Origin: Symsagittifera roscoffensis | Lineage: Eukaryota; Xenacoelomorpha; Acoela; Convolutidae | Direction of reading: 5' to 3' | Assembly: GCF_963678635.1 (NCBI RefSeq) | Contig: NC_087063.1 | Location: forward strand, 85,421,574 to 85,485,573 | DNA length: 64,000 nucleotides | Shown: piece after piece, positions 23,061 through 33,554 of the stretch | How positions within the stretch are numbered: position 1 is the stretch's first letter | Layout: every line of letters starts with the position of its first letter | Made by a program: the position numbers and the translations under genes | The notes under the pieces: model-generated | The model's input: the letters and a program-made list of their open reading frames with translations, nothing else | Told to the model about the DNA's origin: nothing | The model's database searches: none

Positions 23061-24964
23061 GAAGTTGCTAAAAAAACTGTAATAAAGCATCATCAATTTC
23101 AATTACAAATGCGTACACAGCGGCGAAGCTGAGCTTCGCAGCACTTGCAATACAAAACAAGCAAGCCGCTAAGTCGGAAAAGCTAGATATACAAAATGAA
23201 TAAGGCTAATTTTAAAAAATACCAACACAATAGAATAAAAAATTAGCATTGGAACAACTTTACCAAGCGGTAACAAAGCCGAAAACACCTTAGCAGAAAC
23301 CATTTAAGCCGAAAAAAATCAGCTAGACTTAAGACATAAGAAGTAAACAAGTCTCCCTCGCCCTCAAAACACACAGACACAAAAACTTAATTTGCTCATA
23401 GTATGAAAAAATATTAGGACACTAAGCCGATATAATATAGTCCGAAACCTATTAAGCCGAAAAAGGAAAAAATCTGAAAAAAAATCAAAAAAAGTTATTA
23501 AGTCCCCCTCACCCTCAAAACTTACACACGCACATACAAGTTTTTTCACAAGAAAAAAACCCAAAAAATTTGGCTGCAATTTTTTCGCTTGTGAGGCCAT
23601 TAAGACGCAATATGAGGCCATTAAACCGATATAATATAAGCCAAAACCTATCAAGCTGAAAAAAAAAATTAAAAAAACCGAAAAAATGTCATCACAATCT
23701 ATAATTTCTATTAGGAATTTATAGCATTTTGTAAAATTTAGAGGGCCGCTTAGAAATCACGCTTTCCTTGAATCAAATAAAAAAACGGACACTATGCCGG
23801 TAAAATACAAGCCGAAATAATTTGGGCAGAATAATGTTTTTAAGCGATTAAAAAAACAAAAAAAAGAGAAAATGTACAAAGGGAAGGTTATTAAAAAATT
23901 AAAAAGCCGAAAAAAAAGAAAACAATTCAACAAGGTAGCAACTAGGCCGACAAAACACAAGCAGACAATTGATAGGCCAATAATTTTTTACGGAGACGCA
24001 AAAAAATGAAATTTTTACGAATTGAATTACCAGTACTAATTTTGGTAACTTCCCAAATGGCAAAATAAGAAATTTTTCCCAAAGTGCATAAACTTCAAGT
24101 TTTCATGGTAATTCAAACGTTTTCTATCCATTTCTAATTCTAACGTTTTGTCTCTAACGTAATTGCTTCCAAACAAATGCTAAGCGACAACTTTGTCGCA
24201 AAAATTCAACACTAGAAACTTTTCAATAGCCACAAGCTTATGCTTTTCGCTTTTGATAAAAATGTCTCAAGATAAAAATGTCAATCAACATTTGAATTGA
24301 CAGTTGGATTAAATTTCTCACATGGTTCACGAAAAAATTTTTCGAATTTTTTTAATGCAGCTGTTGCATGAAATTTATACCACTTGGAAAATTTTTCATT
24401 TCTATGCCATTTGGGAATGATGCCATTTGAGACGTAATCCTAATTTTGACCAGTCTGTGAACAAAATTATTTACGGGAAAAAAGTCTTGTGCCCGCTTGC
24501 AAAACTCGCAAGGTTAAAAAAAAGTTGTTTATAAGAAAAAACTCTAGTTCCCGATTACAAAACACTTGTTCTCGTAAGTCTATGTAAGAGGAGCCACAAA
24601 TAAACAATGATCCGCAAACTAAAATTGCTACAACATTCTCTAAGAAACCAAAACTTCTGAAAATTTTAAAATTTCATCATTTTTCAATTAATATCGATTT
24701 TATCATATTGAGAAACCTTGAAACTTCTTCTTACTCAAATGAAAAAAGCCAGGTTGCTAATCAAGGTGAGGCGCTTCACAGTGTTTGCATTACCTCACAA
24801 ACATGGCATCAAAATCTAGCGTAATGAATTAAAAAAATAAGCCACAAAATTAATCACAGAGGTGAAGCAGAGCTTCGCAAACACTTGAAAGAACACCAAC
24901 AAAAAACAGCTCTGCCAAGTAAAACAAGAAAAGGTAGAAATAAACCTCGAATTAGCAAAAAGTC

Positions 24965-25050
24965 GGCTACGTGTAGGGTTCGAATCTGCGACCTACTGCA
25001 ATCAAGAGATTTTGAGTCTCACGCACTATCCCCTCAGCCACGCAAGCTTA
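24965..25050 (-). repeat. tRNA-like sequence resembling a class II (Leu-like) tRNA
   Basis: On the minus strand GCGTGGCTGAGGGGATAGTG is an A-box-like D arm. GAGACTCAAAATCTC is an anticodon-type stem-loop with CAA in the anticodon position. After a long variable stretch, AGATTCGAACCCT resembles the T loop. The T stem has mismatches and I cannot pair an acceptor stem, so this is a degenerate tRNA pseudogene or SINE head. It sits inside a chance ORF. Confidence 0.5.
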
Positions 25051-25900
25051 ACAACCGACAAACACTAGTCACGAAAAAAACAGCTACATATGCTAATAAA
25101 TTGCCAATACCATTCAGCAAAAGTGGCACCAAATACAAAGAGACACAACTTTGCAAGTAATAATTTTGAATAAAACAAACTGAGATTAACTTTGCATGTA
25201 AAAAAAGTCGCAAAGCATAAAGCCACATTAGGTATAAATTATGTATTTGAAAAAATTGCGAGATATTTTGAGTTGGAAAATATCGAGTTTTCATTGTTGT
25301 GATGTTGTTTGAAACAAATAGCTTTTTATCGGTTCATTTGATGAATTAAAAACGCATCAACTGTGTTAATTTACTACTATTCGAATGTCAAAGCACTTGC
25401 TATCAAAAAGCTGTAAACGTGCGCCAAAAATGGCACCAATACTTGAGATTTAGGCTAGAAAAAAAGAAGGTTCGTACTGACACACAAGCTTCGCAAGTAA
25501 AAAGAAAAGTATTTGAGGAAAGTGTAAAAACGCTATATCCGCTCATGAGTTTTCAGATTTTTGAACTCCCTCCGGAAAAACAAAGAGGTAACAGAAGTTA
25601 TAACCAGCTTTTGAACATGAACAACTGAATATGACCCGGGCAAAGTTAACAGCACTGGACGATTCAACAAGCTCCCACTCTTCGTGGATTTAAACACTAT
25701 CCCGGGCATAAATATAATCATTTATTGAAGATAATTCCGCTAGATCTCAGCATAATTTGTTTAAAAACAAATTCAAACTTAATTTGGCAGAAATAACTTT
25801 AAGAATGTTTTTTAACGCCCAGGATTCATTTAAACTTCAAACAAACCAGGAGATTGATGAGACGTCCTGAGCCGAAATCAGACTCTATTAACGTTGGCCG
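25051..25900. other. intergenic, no gene
   Basis: Contains a copy (25665-25770) of the segment at 18295-18415. No other structure recognised. Confidence 0.45.
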
Positions 25901-26760
25901 TGCAATATTCAGCCTTTGGGAGCTTCATTTCCAAAAGACTTTTGACCCTTTTTTTGGACTTGTTTTTCTGCCCGCCAATAGTGAGATTAACACGAACAAG
26001 TGTTATTCTGGTCTTCTGATTGAGCCCTTAATTTCAGATTTAGCGAGGTCGTTATGAAGAAAAAGAGTAGTCCAAGCAAAACGACCAAAATGTCAAAAAT
26101 TGGGCTTTCCCCACGTCCACTTTGGTTTCCCTACCGAAATATGTGAAGTAGCTACTTACACAGGGGAGTCCCATAAGCTTTTTTTCTATTGAATTATGAA
26201 CCTACAATTTTGCAGTCGGGTTTTCAAAAAGATGATGTATGGTCGAAAGGGTCAAAATTGAAAAAAATGGCTTTTAGTCCATAGTGGTGCCCCTTTCAGC
26301 CCATAATTAAGGAGTAGCTGTTTATGCCGAGAGGTTCCTTACAATCTGTTTTCCATTGAACCCTTAAGCTCAGATTTGGCAGGGTTGTTTACAAAAAGAT
26401 GTATATACGAAAAAGGTGAACATGTCAAAACATTGCACTCTTACCATGTTCATAGCAGTTTCTTTTCAACACCATAACTAGGGATTAGCCGCTTATGCCG
26501 GGGATATCTTTGCAACCCGTTTTTTTCCCATTGAACCCATCAACTCAGATTTCGCAGGGCTGTGTTCGAGAAAATATATATCCGAAAAACGGTCAAAATG
26601 TCAAAAGATGGACTCATACAAGTCGATAGCTGTTTTTCTACTACTAATTTCAGAAATGGCAGGTTCGGTTTGGAGAAAATGGTTAAAACCAAAAAGCATC
26701 AAACTCTTTTAGGATTGAACCCTAACACAGCCACAGGAACTGAAATTTTCCATTAAATAT
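25900..26760. repeat. decayed ~180-bp satellite, block 3
   Basis: Four to five units with CAGATTT.GC.GGG.TGTT, CGAAAAACGGTCAAAATGTC, a ..CCATAA.T.GGG.TAGC segment, GCTTATGCCG.GG and CATTGAACCC in order. Orientation is the same as blocks 1 and 2. Confidence 0.65.
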
Positions 26761-26959
26761 CGTTTAGTTGCAAAAATTATAAAACTTAGTAAATTGAAAA
26801 AACCCTACACCATACATTTTCATAAAACCTGTTTTTATCAAAACATAATACTTATTTTTGTCATGAGTTCATGAAGTTGTATACATTCAAAGCGGAATTT
26901 TTTACTGGAAAAACACAACCTTTACAAGTAAAAACAAGGATACGCGGTTACTGTTCAAA

Positions 26960-27190
26960 TACCACAGAATGTTCCGACCATAGTCTCAAAAATTTCTAAC
27001 CGGTTTTTCTCGACAATGGTAAATTTCTTTGGAATTTTTAAATAGGGTTCGAATCACGACTGCAAGGGCTTTGATATGATATATCACTCATTGCAGTCCG
27101 ATGATTATTTGTGGTACCTGATTTTGCGTTGAAAAGAAAAACACCCGAATGCAAGGTTACGCCCCATTTTCAATGGTCGGAACAACAAGG
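26960..27190 (-). repeat. dispersed repeat, inverted copy of 18785-19000
   Basis: Contains the reverse-complement order of the segment near 18785: AACCGGTTTTTCT, TCGAATCACGACTGCAAG, ATGATTATTTGTGG, AACACCCGAATGCAAG and ATGGTCGGAACAA. A weaker piece (CAAATCACGACTG...TTTAATATGACT) is in an intron near 37630. The element class is unclear. Confidence 0.6.
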
Positions 27191-27906
27191 ATGAAAGAAT
27201 TTAAATTGGTGTGATGAAAGAATCTGAATGAAAAACGAAATAGTGGCTAAACGGCAAAAATTCATCAGCATTAATAAAAGCGTTGGAATATTTTGCCGAG
27301 CGTCCACCAAGCCGACATTAAATTTGTAACCGCCAATTGAGTCGAAAATGAAAAAGAACACAAATTAATTGTCACAAAAAGGAACTTGAGCAGTAGCTTC
27401 AAATGACAAAAAAATTGAGAACTGGGTCAATAGATAATTTTTTTTATTCTGTTGGGAAACCTGAACATTTAAATCCACTTTCGGAACAAGAAGTCGATCA
27501 TGCTTTTCGTGAACTTTACACTATTGCTGCCCGCTAGTAGAGCTTACTTTCCTTTAAAGAAAGGAAGTAACCTGAACTGAAACAGAAATAAAAAGTCAAA
27601 CCGCTAACAAAAATACATATGGTTGTGAATAATTTAGGAACTTTTTATTGAAAAACAAGCAAAAAAACATCAAGACTTATATATGATTCTTCGCTTCGTT
27701 CATTCTCCTACTAAAATTTTTTTAAAAACGATCAAAAACCAAGTTAGTAAAACGACAAAATTGAGGACGACTGTCAAGTATAGAAAAAAGTTAAAACCAT
27801 TATAACATTTTATGCTTAGGAAAATCAGCACATCAAAAAAAACAAGCAGACAAAAGAACGTCTCGACAATTCAATTTTTCAGTTTCAAACATAATGAAAA
27901 AAAATG

Positions 27907-27990
27907 TCTGACCGGGAATCGAACCCCAGATCTTAGGGTGCAAAGCAACGGCATTACCTCTATATCAAGTGCGAAGGAGCCTATCCGTTG
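27907..27990 (-). repeat. tRNA-like (SINE-type) segment, copy 1
   Basis: On the minus strand it runs GGATAGGCTCC... to GGGGTTCGATTCCCGG, the second being an almost consensus pol III B box with a 4-5 bp T-stem. The middle holds TTGCTTTGCACC where an anticodon arm would lie, but it does not pair well. A degenerate tRNA-derived repeat is more likely than a tRNA gene. Confidence 0.5.
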
Positions 27991-29232
27991 TTGAGGTTCA
28001 CTAAAAAACAAACTCATTTTCTCACAAGTTTACAAAATATAGAGCCTCTTTGAGGACTTTAAGTACAATTTTGATAGAAAGACAACGGGTCCAAAATTTA
28101 AAAAACAAAAAGAATCCTTCAGTTCAACTTCTCAAACAATTACTTCGAACCGTACAAAAAACTTCAGCGCAAGAGCGAGAAATTTCAATCTTTTTTTTTA
28201 CCAATAACAATTCCAAGCTTTCAAATGTTTTTACCATATACTTCTAAAAAAACAAAGAAAAAAACCATCAAGACAGTGCTCGTTTCGTTTATTGAATTTT
28301 ACAATTTTAAAAAAAATTATCGAAACCCGAGTTTGTAAATTAACAAAAAAACCGGACAATAAACAATTAGAATAAAAATTGATTACTTCAGGGAAAGTCC
28401 ATGCTTTGAAAATTAGGTTCTTACAAGTTTAAAAGATAGACAGCTTTTTAGGACTTAAATCAATTTTTATCACATCCCAAAACATAAAATATTAATTAAG
28501 AACTCTTCAGTTCAATTTCTACGAAAAAACAACCGTAAAAACCACTTCAAAAACAACGACAAATAGCAAGAGCGAGAAAACGCTTGCATTTTTTTCACTT
28601 ATAGCTAACTATCGCATTTTTGCCGAGCGTCCACCAAGCCGACATTAAATCTGTAACCGCCAATTGAGTCGAAAATAAAAAAGAACACAAATTAATTGTC
28701 ACAAAAAGGAATTTGAGCAGTAGCTTCAAATGACAAAAAAATTGAGAAAACTGGATAAATAGATAATTTTTTTTATTCTGTTGGGAAACCTGAACATTTA
28801 AATCCACTTTCGGAACCAGAAGTCGATCATGCTTTTCGTGAACTTTACACTATTGCTGCCCGCTAGTAGAGCTTACTTTCCTTTAAAGAAAGGAAGTAAC
28901 CTGAACTGAAACAGAAATAAAAAGTCAAACCGCTAACAAAAATACATATGGTTGTGAATAATTTAGGAACTTTTTATTGAAAAACAAGCAAAAAAACATC
29001 AAGACTTATATATGATTCTTCGCTTCGTTCATTCTCCTACTAAAAATTTTTAAAAACGATCAAAAACCAAGTTAGTAAAACGACAAAATTGAGGACGACT
29101 GTCAAGTATAGAAAAAAGTTAAAACCATTATAACATTTTATGCTTAGGAAAATCAGCACATCAAAAAAACAAGCAGACAAAAGAACGTCTCGACAATTCA
29201 ATTTTTCAGTTTCAAACATAATGAAAAAAAAT

Positions 29233-29315
29233 GTCTGACCGGGAATCGAACCCCAGATCTTAGGGTGCAAAGCAACGGCATTACCTCTATATCAAGTGCG
29301 AAGGAGCCTATCCGT
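29233..29315 (-). repeat. tRNA-like (SINE-type) segment, copy 2
   Basis: Identical in its core to copy 1 because it lies in the second unit of the 1.33-kb tandem duplication; GGGGTTCGATTCCCGG is the B-box-like end. Confidence 0.5.
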
Positions 29316-29947
29316 TGTTGAGGTTCACTATAAAACAAGCTCATTTTCTCACAAGTTTACAAAACATAGAGCCTCTTTGAGGACTTTAAGTACAATTTTG
29401 ATAGCAAGACAACGGGTCCAAAATTTAAAAAACAAAAAGAATCCTTCAGTGCAACTTCTACAACAACTACTTCGAACCGTACAAAAAACTTCAGCGCAAG
29501 AGCGAGAAATTTCAATCCTTTTTTTTACCAATAACAATTCCAAGCTTTCAAATGTTTTTACCATATACTTCTAAAAAAAACAAAGAAAAAAACCATCAAG
29601 ACTGCTCGTTTCGTTTATTGAATTTTACAATTTTAAAAAAAATTATCGAAACCCGAGTTTGTAAATTAACAAAAAAACCGGACAATAAACAATTAGAATA
29701 AAAATTGATTACTTCAGGAAAAGTCCATGCTTTGAAAATTAGGTTCTTACAAGTTTAAAAGATAGACAGCTTTTTAGGACTTAAATCAATTTTTATCACA
29801 TCCCAAAACATAAAATATTAATTAAGAACTCTTCAGTTCAACTTCTACGAAAAAACAACCGTAAAAACCACTTCAAAAACAACGACAAATAGCAAGAGCG
29901 AGAAAACGCTTCCATTTTTTTCACTTATAGCTAACTATCGCATTTTT

Positions 29948-31767
29948 TTTAATGTTCTTGCAATGCACTGCTGCTCTTTTCATATTGCTACTGTTTTTGA
30001 GCTTCGCTTAGTAGATGAAAAACAGATTGATAGCTCTCCAAACTAAATTGGCTGGCATACAAATAAACACAAACTTGGTAGTAATAGTAGTACTTAAGGA
30101 AACAACGTTGTGTTATGACTGATACAGAAAAGTAAGAGAACAGAAAGTATAAGAAAAAGAGCAAGTTAATTGTTGATGTGGTGTTGTGTTGTGTTGTGTT
30201 GGTTTTCTAGCTCAGTTGGGTGCAGATGTTACTGCAGATGTTTTGTTGAATAATATGGTTGACTGACTATGGAGACTACTTCTAGTAAGTTGCATGTAAT
30301 AATAAACAAGGAGAGTTACTTGACACTGAAAAGGTGGAGCAATGTTAGCTGTTGGTGTTTGGCCGATTTAATGTAACACTAAGGGTCAACTGAAGCAACG
30401 AAAGGAGAGGAGAGGAGAGGGAAGGAGAGGGAAGGAAGGGAACGGTAAGGAGTATGAGGGAAGAAGAACAAGTATGAGTCAGTCATCATTATATCTGCTC
30501 AGTTAGTCATCAATGCACAATGAAATATTAAAGCCAAGGTACGCTCGAGATGTTCACACATGTTTCTTCCACCCATTGTTAACACTCATCATCGTCGCAT
30601 ATCCAATCCAAATATACACTACATTTAACAGGCAAACATGGAAACCAAATCACATCTGCCACATACACTTCTCGTCTCTTGTTTCATTTCATTCGCTCCC
30701 AAATCACTTTTTACAGCCAGAATAGTTTATAAAATAAAAGCAGACACACCTCACAACGAGACCAACTTCTGCTCTTTTCTCCTGTACGCTCCACATGTGA
30801 CTTGCTTGGGTTGCTCATTTGAAAACATGACAATAATTCTGAGATGTGATTGCTAGCAATTATTCCAAATATGATAGCTGACTGAACACTTATGAGGTGT
30901 TTTTGGGCCGTACAAGAGAAAAGAGCGCAGCCACCTTGGAGTGATGATTGGTTTGGGAGGCAGGCAGACATTGTGTGAGTGTGACTGTTTGAGGAACTAC
31001 ATAAATCATAAGTACTTATACTGCAGTTGTTGTGTGTGGGTTTGTTCCATCATAAGAGATAGCGGATAGCGACAGCTGATATAGAATTGGTGGCAAGACA
31101 CAGTACATTATTGCAGAAGAGAACAGTAGTTCAGTTTAGTTTAGTTTATCACCCCACACTTCTCTTCTCTCTTATCTATCTATGCACGTAGATAGAATAG
31201 AGTAGAAGGCTAAGGATGCATGGCCGATTGATTGAATGATTGATTGTGTGATATCGAGTGATATCCAATTGTGATGTCATCATCTCTACCATGTTTGAAC
31301 AGAACACTACACCATACTTGCTACCATCCATCATTCATCATTTCAATCCACTGTTTCAGTTAGCAACAAGAAACAAATTAACAGACATAAGCAAACATTT
31401 AACAATGAACTAGGTAGCAAATATGCGTTGTATTCCTTTCAAATCAAACTTTACTATACTTCTTAGGTAGTTTTTGCAGCATATTTTCCTTGGGAATTTT
31501 GAATTCCCTGTATTTAAAAACATTCAAAACGAAATCACTCATCAGCTGTTGAAAGTTGGCACAGAGCAGCCTCATCATTAAAACGAGAGAAAAATACACT
31601 CAAAATACACACTAAATAATGCCTTAAATAGTGATAAACAACAAATAACTAAGATTCTAGCGGGTAAATAAATAGCAAACAAATGACCCATAATCAGTTG
31701 CTAGTTCGGATATTAAACAAATTCTATTTTCTTCCTGCTTGCTGCGCATTTGGCCCGGTGGTACAAC
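29948..31767. other. intergenic, simple repeats
   Basis: Composition changes here from repeat-dense AT-rich DNA to more mixed sequence. There is a GTGTT pentanucleotide run (about 30178-30205) and a purine tract of GGAGA/GGGAA repeats (about 30400-30440). No gene is recognised; frames near 30513-30970 lack domains or splice support. The right end is presumably the 3' UTR and flank of the minus-strand acidic protein gene. Confidence 0.45.
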
Positions 31768-32271
31768 TTAAGCCTTCGTTTCTTCGCTTTTCTTCTCAGC
31801 ATCGGCCTCGTTCCTTTCCATTTTGGCGCTCTTAGCCGACGGCTCCCCATCACCTTTCTCGGGCTCCTCGCAATTTTTCTCTTCTTCGCGTTTCTTTTCC
31901 TCTACTTTCTCCTCCGCTTTTTCTCCTGCCTCTTCGGCTTCGGGTTTCTTCTCGGCTTCAACTTCGCCATTCTCTTCGTGTTTTCCATCCCCGTTCGCAT
32001 GTTTTGCATCCCCGTTCGCGTGCTTTGCGTCACCGTTAGCGTGTTTTGCGTCACCGTTAGCGTGTTTTGCGTCACCGTTAGCGTGTTTAGCGTCACCGTT
32101 TTCGGCAACAAGGCCGTTTTCTTTTTTCTCGGACTCGGCGGTGGCGGCGTCAGCAGGGGCGGCAACTGGAGCCGATGTCTCCTCAGGTGTCATTTTAGTT
32201 GCCACTTTGGCGGCCACTTCCGGTTCGGCCACGGCAGCCACAGTGGTTTGTGCGGATTCGGTTGAAGACAT
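31768..32271 (-). CDS. small acidic Glu/Lys/Ala-rich repeat protein, unknown function
   Basis: A 167-residue frame from ATG at 32271 (MSSTESAQTTVAAV) to TAA. Residues 1-55 are Ala/Thr/Val/Pro-rich. Then comes a run of heptapeptides NGDAKHA (six copies, encoded by 21-bp repeats at about 31988-32100), and then a highly charged E/K tail with EEKVEEKKREEEKN and a Ser/Lys segment near the end. It has no signal peptide, membrane segment or known domain, and is probably intrinsically disordered. GC content is higher than the surroundings, and the codon-level repeat is kept in frame, which supports real coding. A TTTTCAG acceptor-like site near 32383 upstream fits a spliced 5' UTR. BASP1/MARCKS-like proteins share the composition but begin with a myristoylation motif that is missing here. 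I do not assign a function. Confidence 0.6.
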   Translation of the reverse strand: MSSTESAQTTVAAVAEPEVAAKVATKMTPEETSAPVAAPADAATAESEKKENGLVAENGDAKHANGDAKHANGDAKHANGDAKHANGDAKHANGDGKHEENGEVEAEKKPEAEEAGEKAEEKVEEKKREEEKNCEEPEKGDGEPSAKSAKMERNEADAEKKSEETKA

Positions 32272-33554
32272 GATTAAAAGTTGTGGATTGATTGTTCGAT
32301 TTGATTGCAGAGATAACAATTGAAAAGAAGCGGTTTTGATGACAGTCGTCCAAAGTCTGCAGCGGATTAAATCCAAACAAAAACTGAAAAGAAAGAGAGA
32401 TTTTAAAAGACTGGCCGTCGGGTGAACGGATGAGCTGAATAAATGTAATAATATTTTGCACGTTTAATTTTTCTCAAGTCAACAATTGTTCCTGAAAAGG
32501 TGGTTGTGAGGTTTGTTTTGAGTTACTAAAGCGACTATTATCTAGACTGCTTTTCAAAGTTGAATTTGAATTCAGTTTGTGTTGAATTCAGTTTTTCATA
32601 AGCAGCAGCAGCAGCAGCCAACAAATGACTTATTTTCGTTAGCTAGCTGAAGGGTAAAGTGGAAGAACAACAAATGCAACCTTAGATTACTTCTCGGCGG
32701 CCAAGAGTGAAATAGAGCAAACTAGATCGGAAAATCACCAACAAGTTCTACAAAGGAGAGAGAGAGAGTTTAGAGAACGAATATTCTACTGCCACCACTT
32801 TCTCAATCAGTCCAATTCATTTTGTACTTAAATGCCTGATCGAGTTCAAAGTTTTTATGGGCCAGGTAAAAACACGTGAGCAAACATAAATATTTGCAGT
32901 CAACCACTTACAACCAACTGGCTCTCTCTTATACTTGAAGCATTTCGCCTTTCTTGTGTACCTTTTGGGTTCTCTGCTACCAATAGTGCAATATTCAATT
33001 TAAAGATCCAGCCATTTTTAATTGCACTTAATACATACATGCTGTTGGGGCGAGGTGAGGTGAGGTGAGGTTTGCGAAGAGGCGAACTTGATAAACTAGT
33101 TTGGGGAATTAGTTCTCGTCTATTTTTATCCCCGCTGTAGACAATTTCGAATGGTAAAACAGACACTAAACTGCCACTCAACCAAATAGCTGTTGGAAAC
33201 AGAAACCCATAAAAGAGTGAAGCATAAACTATCTGCGCGCCCGCATGCACAGAAACTGTTCAGTATATGTTGAGGGAAAGAAATGGAACGAGTATGAAAG
33301 TGAAATGAAGAACTGCCGCCTGTGAAATGTTCTCCGAATTTTGAGAAAGGACAAATAACTCAAACTGAAAGAGCAATTTGCTCATAAGATTTTCTAACTG
33401 GTAATGTGTGTTTCAGAAAGGTCAAAGAACTGAAGATCTGCAACACTAACGAACGACTACACAATTCCAACTCAAACGTGTTTGTCCAACTGAGCAAAGT
33501 CCAGCCCACTTCGAAAGCACACAACATGAATTAAGAGTTACTATTTAACTTACA
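32272..33554. promoter_or_regulatory. divergent intergenic region between two genes
   Basis: This sits head-to-head between the acidic protein gene (minus) and the DUF4062-TPR gene (plus), so promoters and 5' UTRs of both should lie here. Visible features are a short CAG run (about 32604-32618), a GA run near 32755 and GAGGTGAGGTGAGGT near 33053. No TATA box can be assigned with confidence. Confidence 0.35.

Larger units (their letters stand above)
20481..24960. other. intergenic, AAGCCGA-type repeats, no gene
   Basis: From 22400 to 24000 the sequence is built of diverged units marked by TAAGCCGA, AAGCCGAAA and a GTCCCCCTCACCCTCAAAAC block followed by ACACA-rich sequence (23350, 23505; also 12620). 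Two ~130-bp units at 22390 and 22518 share AAACAAGCTTTT and CACGTGGTT. The hairpin block recurs at 21105-21187, poly-C at 20690. Short frames are chance. Confidence 0.5.
27294..29947. repeat. tandem duplication of a 1.33-kb unit
   Basis: Two head-to-tail copies, 27294-28620 and 28621-29947, starting TGCCGAGCGTCCACCAAGCC and ending CTAACTATCGCATTTT. They are almost identical (scattered substitutions and homopolymer changes, a few percent by eye), so the duplication is recent. Each copy contains a tRNA-like stretch with a B box on the minus strand (27907-27990; 29233-29315) and, in its second half, two diverged versions of a segment ending in CAAGAGCGAGAAA. I see no gene. Confidence 0.92.

Noticed and set aside
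24965-25050. Functional tRNA-Leu gene
   Set aside because: The T stem has mismatches, no acceptor stem pairs, and related degenerate copies exist, so a tRNA-derived repeat is more likely.
32195-32461. Extended upstream start for the acidic protein
   Set aside because: The frames upstream of the ATG at 32271 have poor composition and cross a likely splice acceptor near 32383; the ATG MSSTES is the better start.
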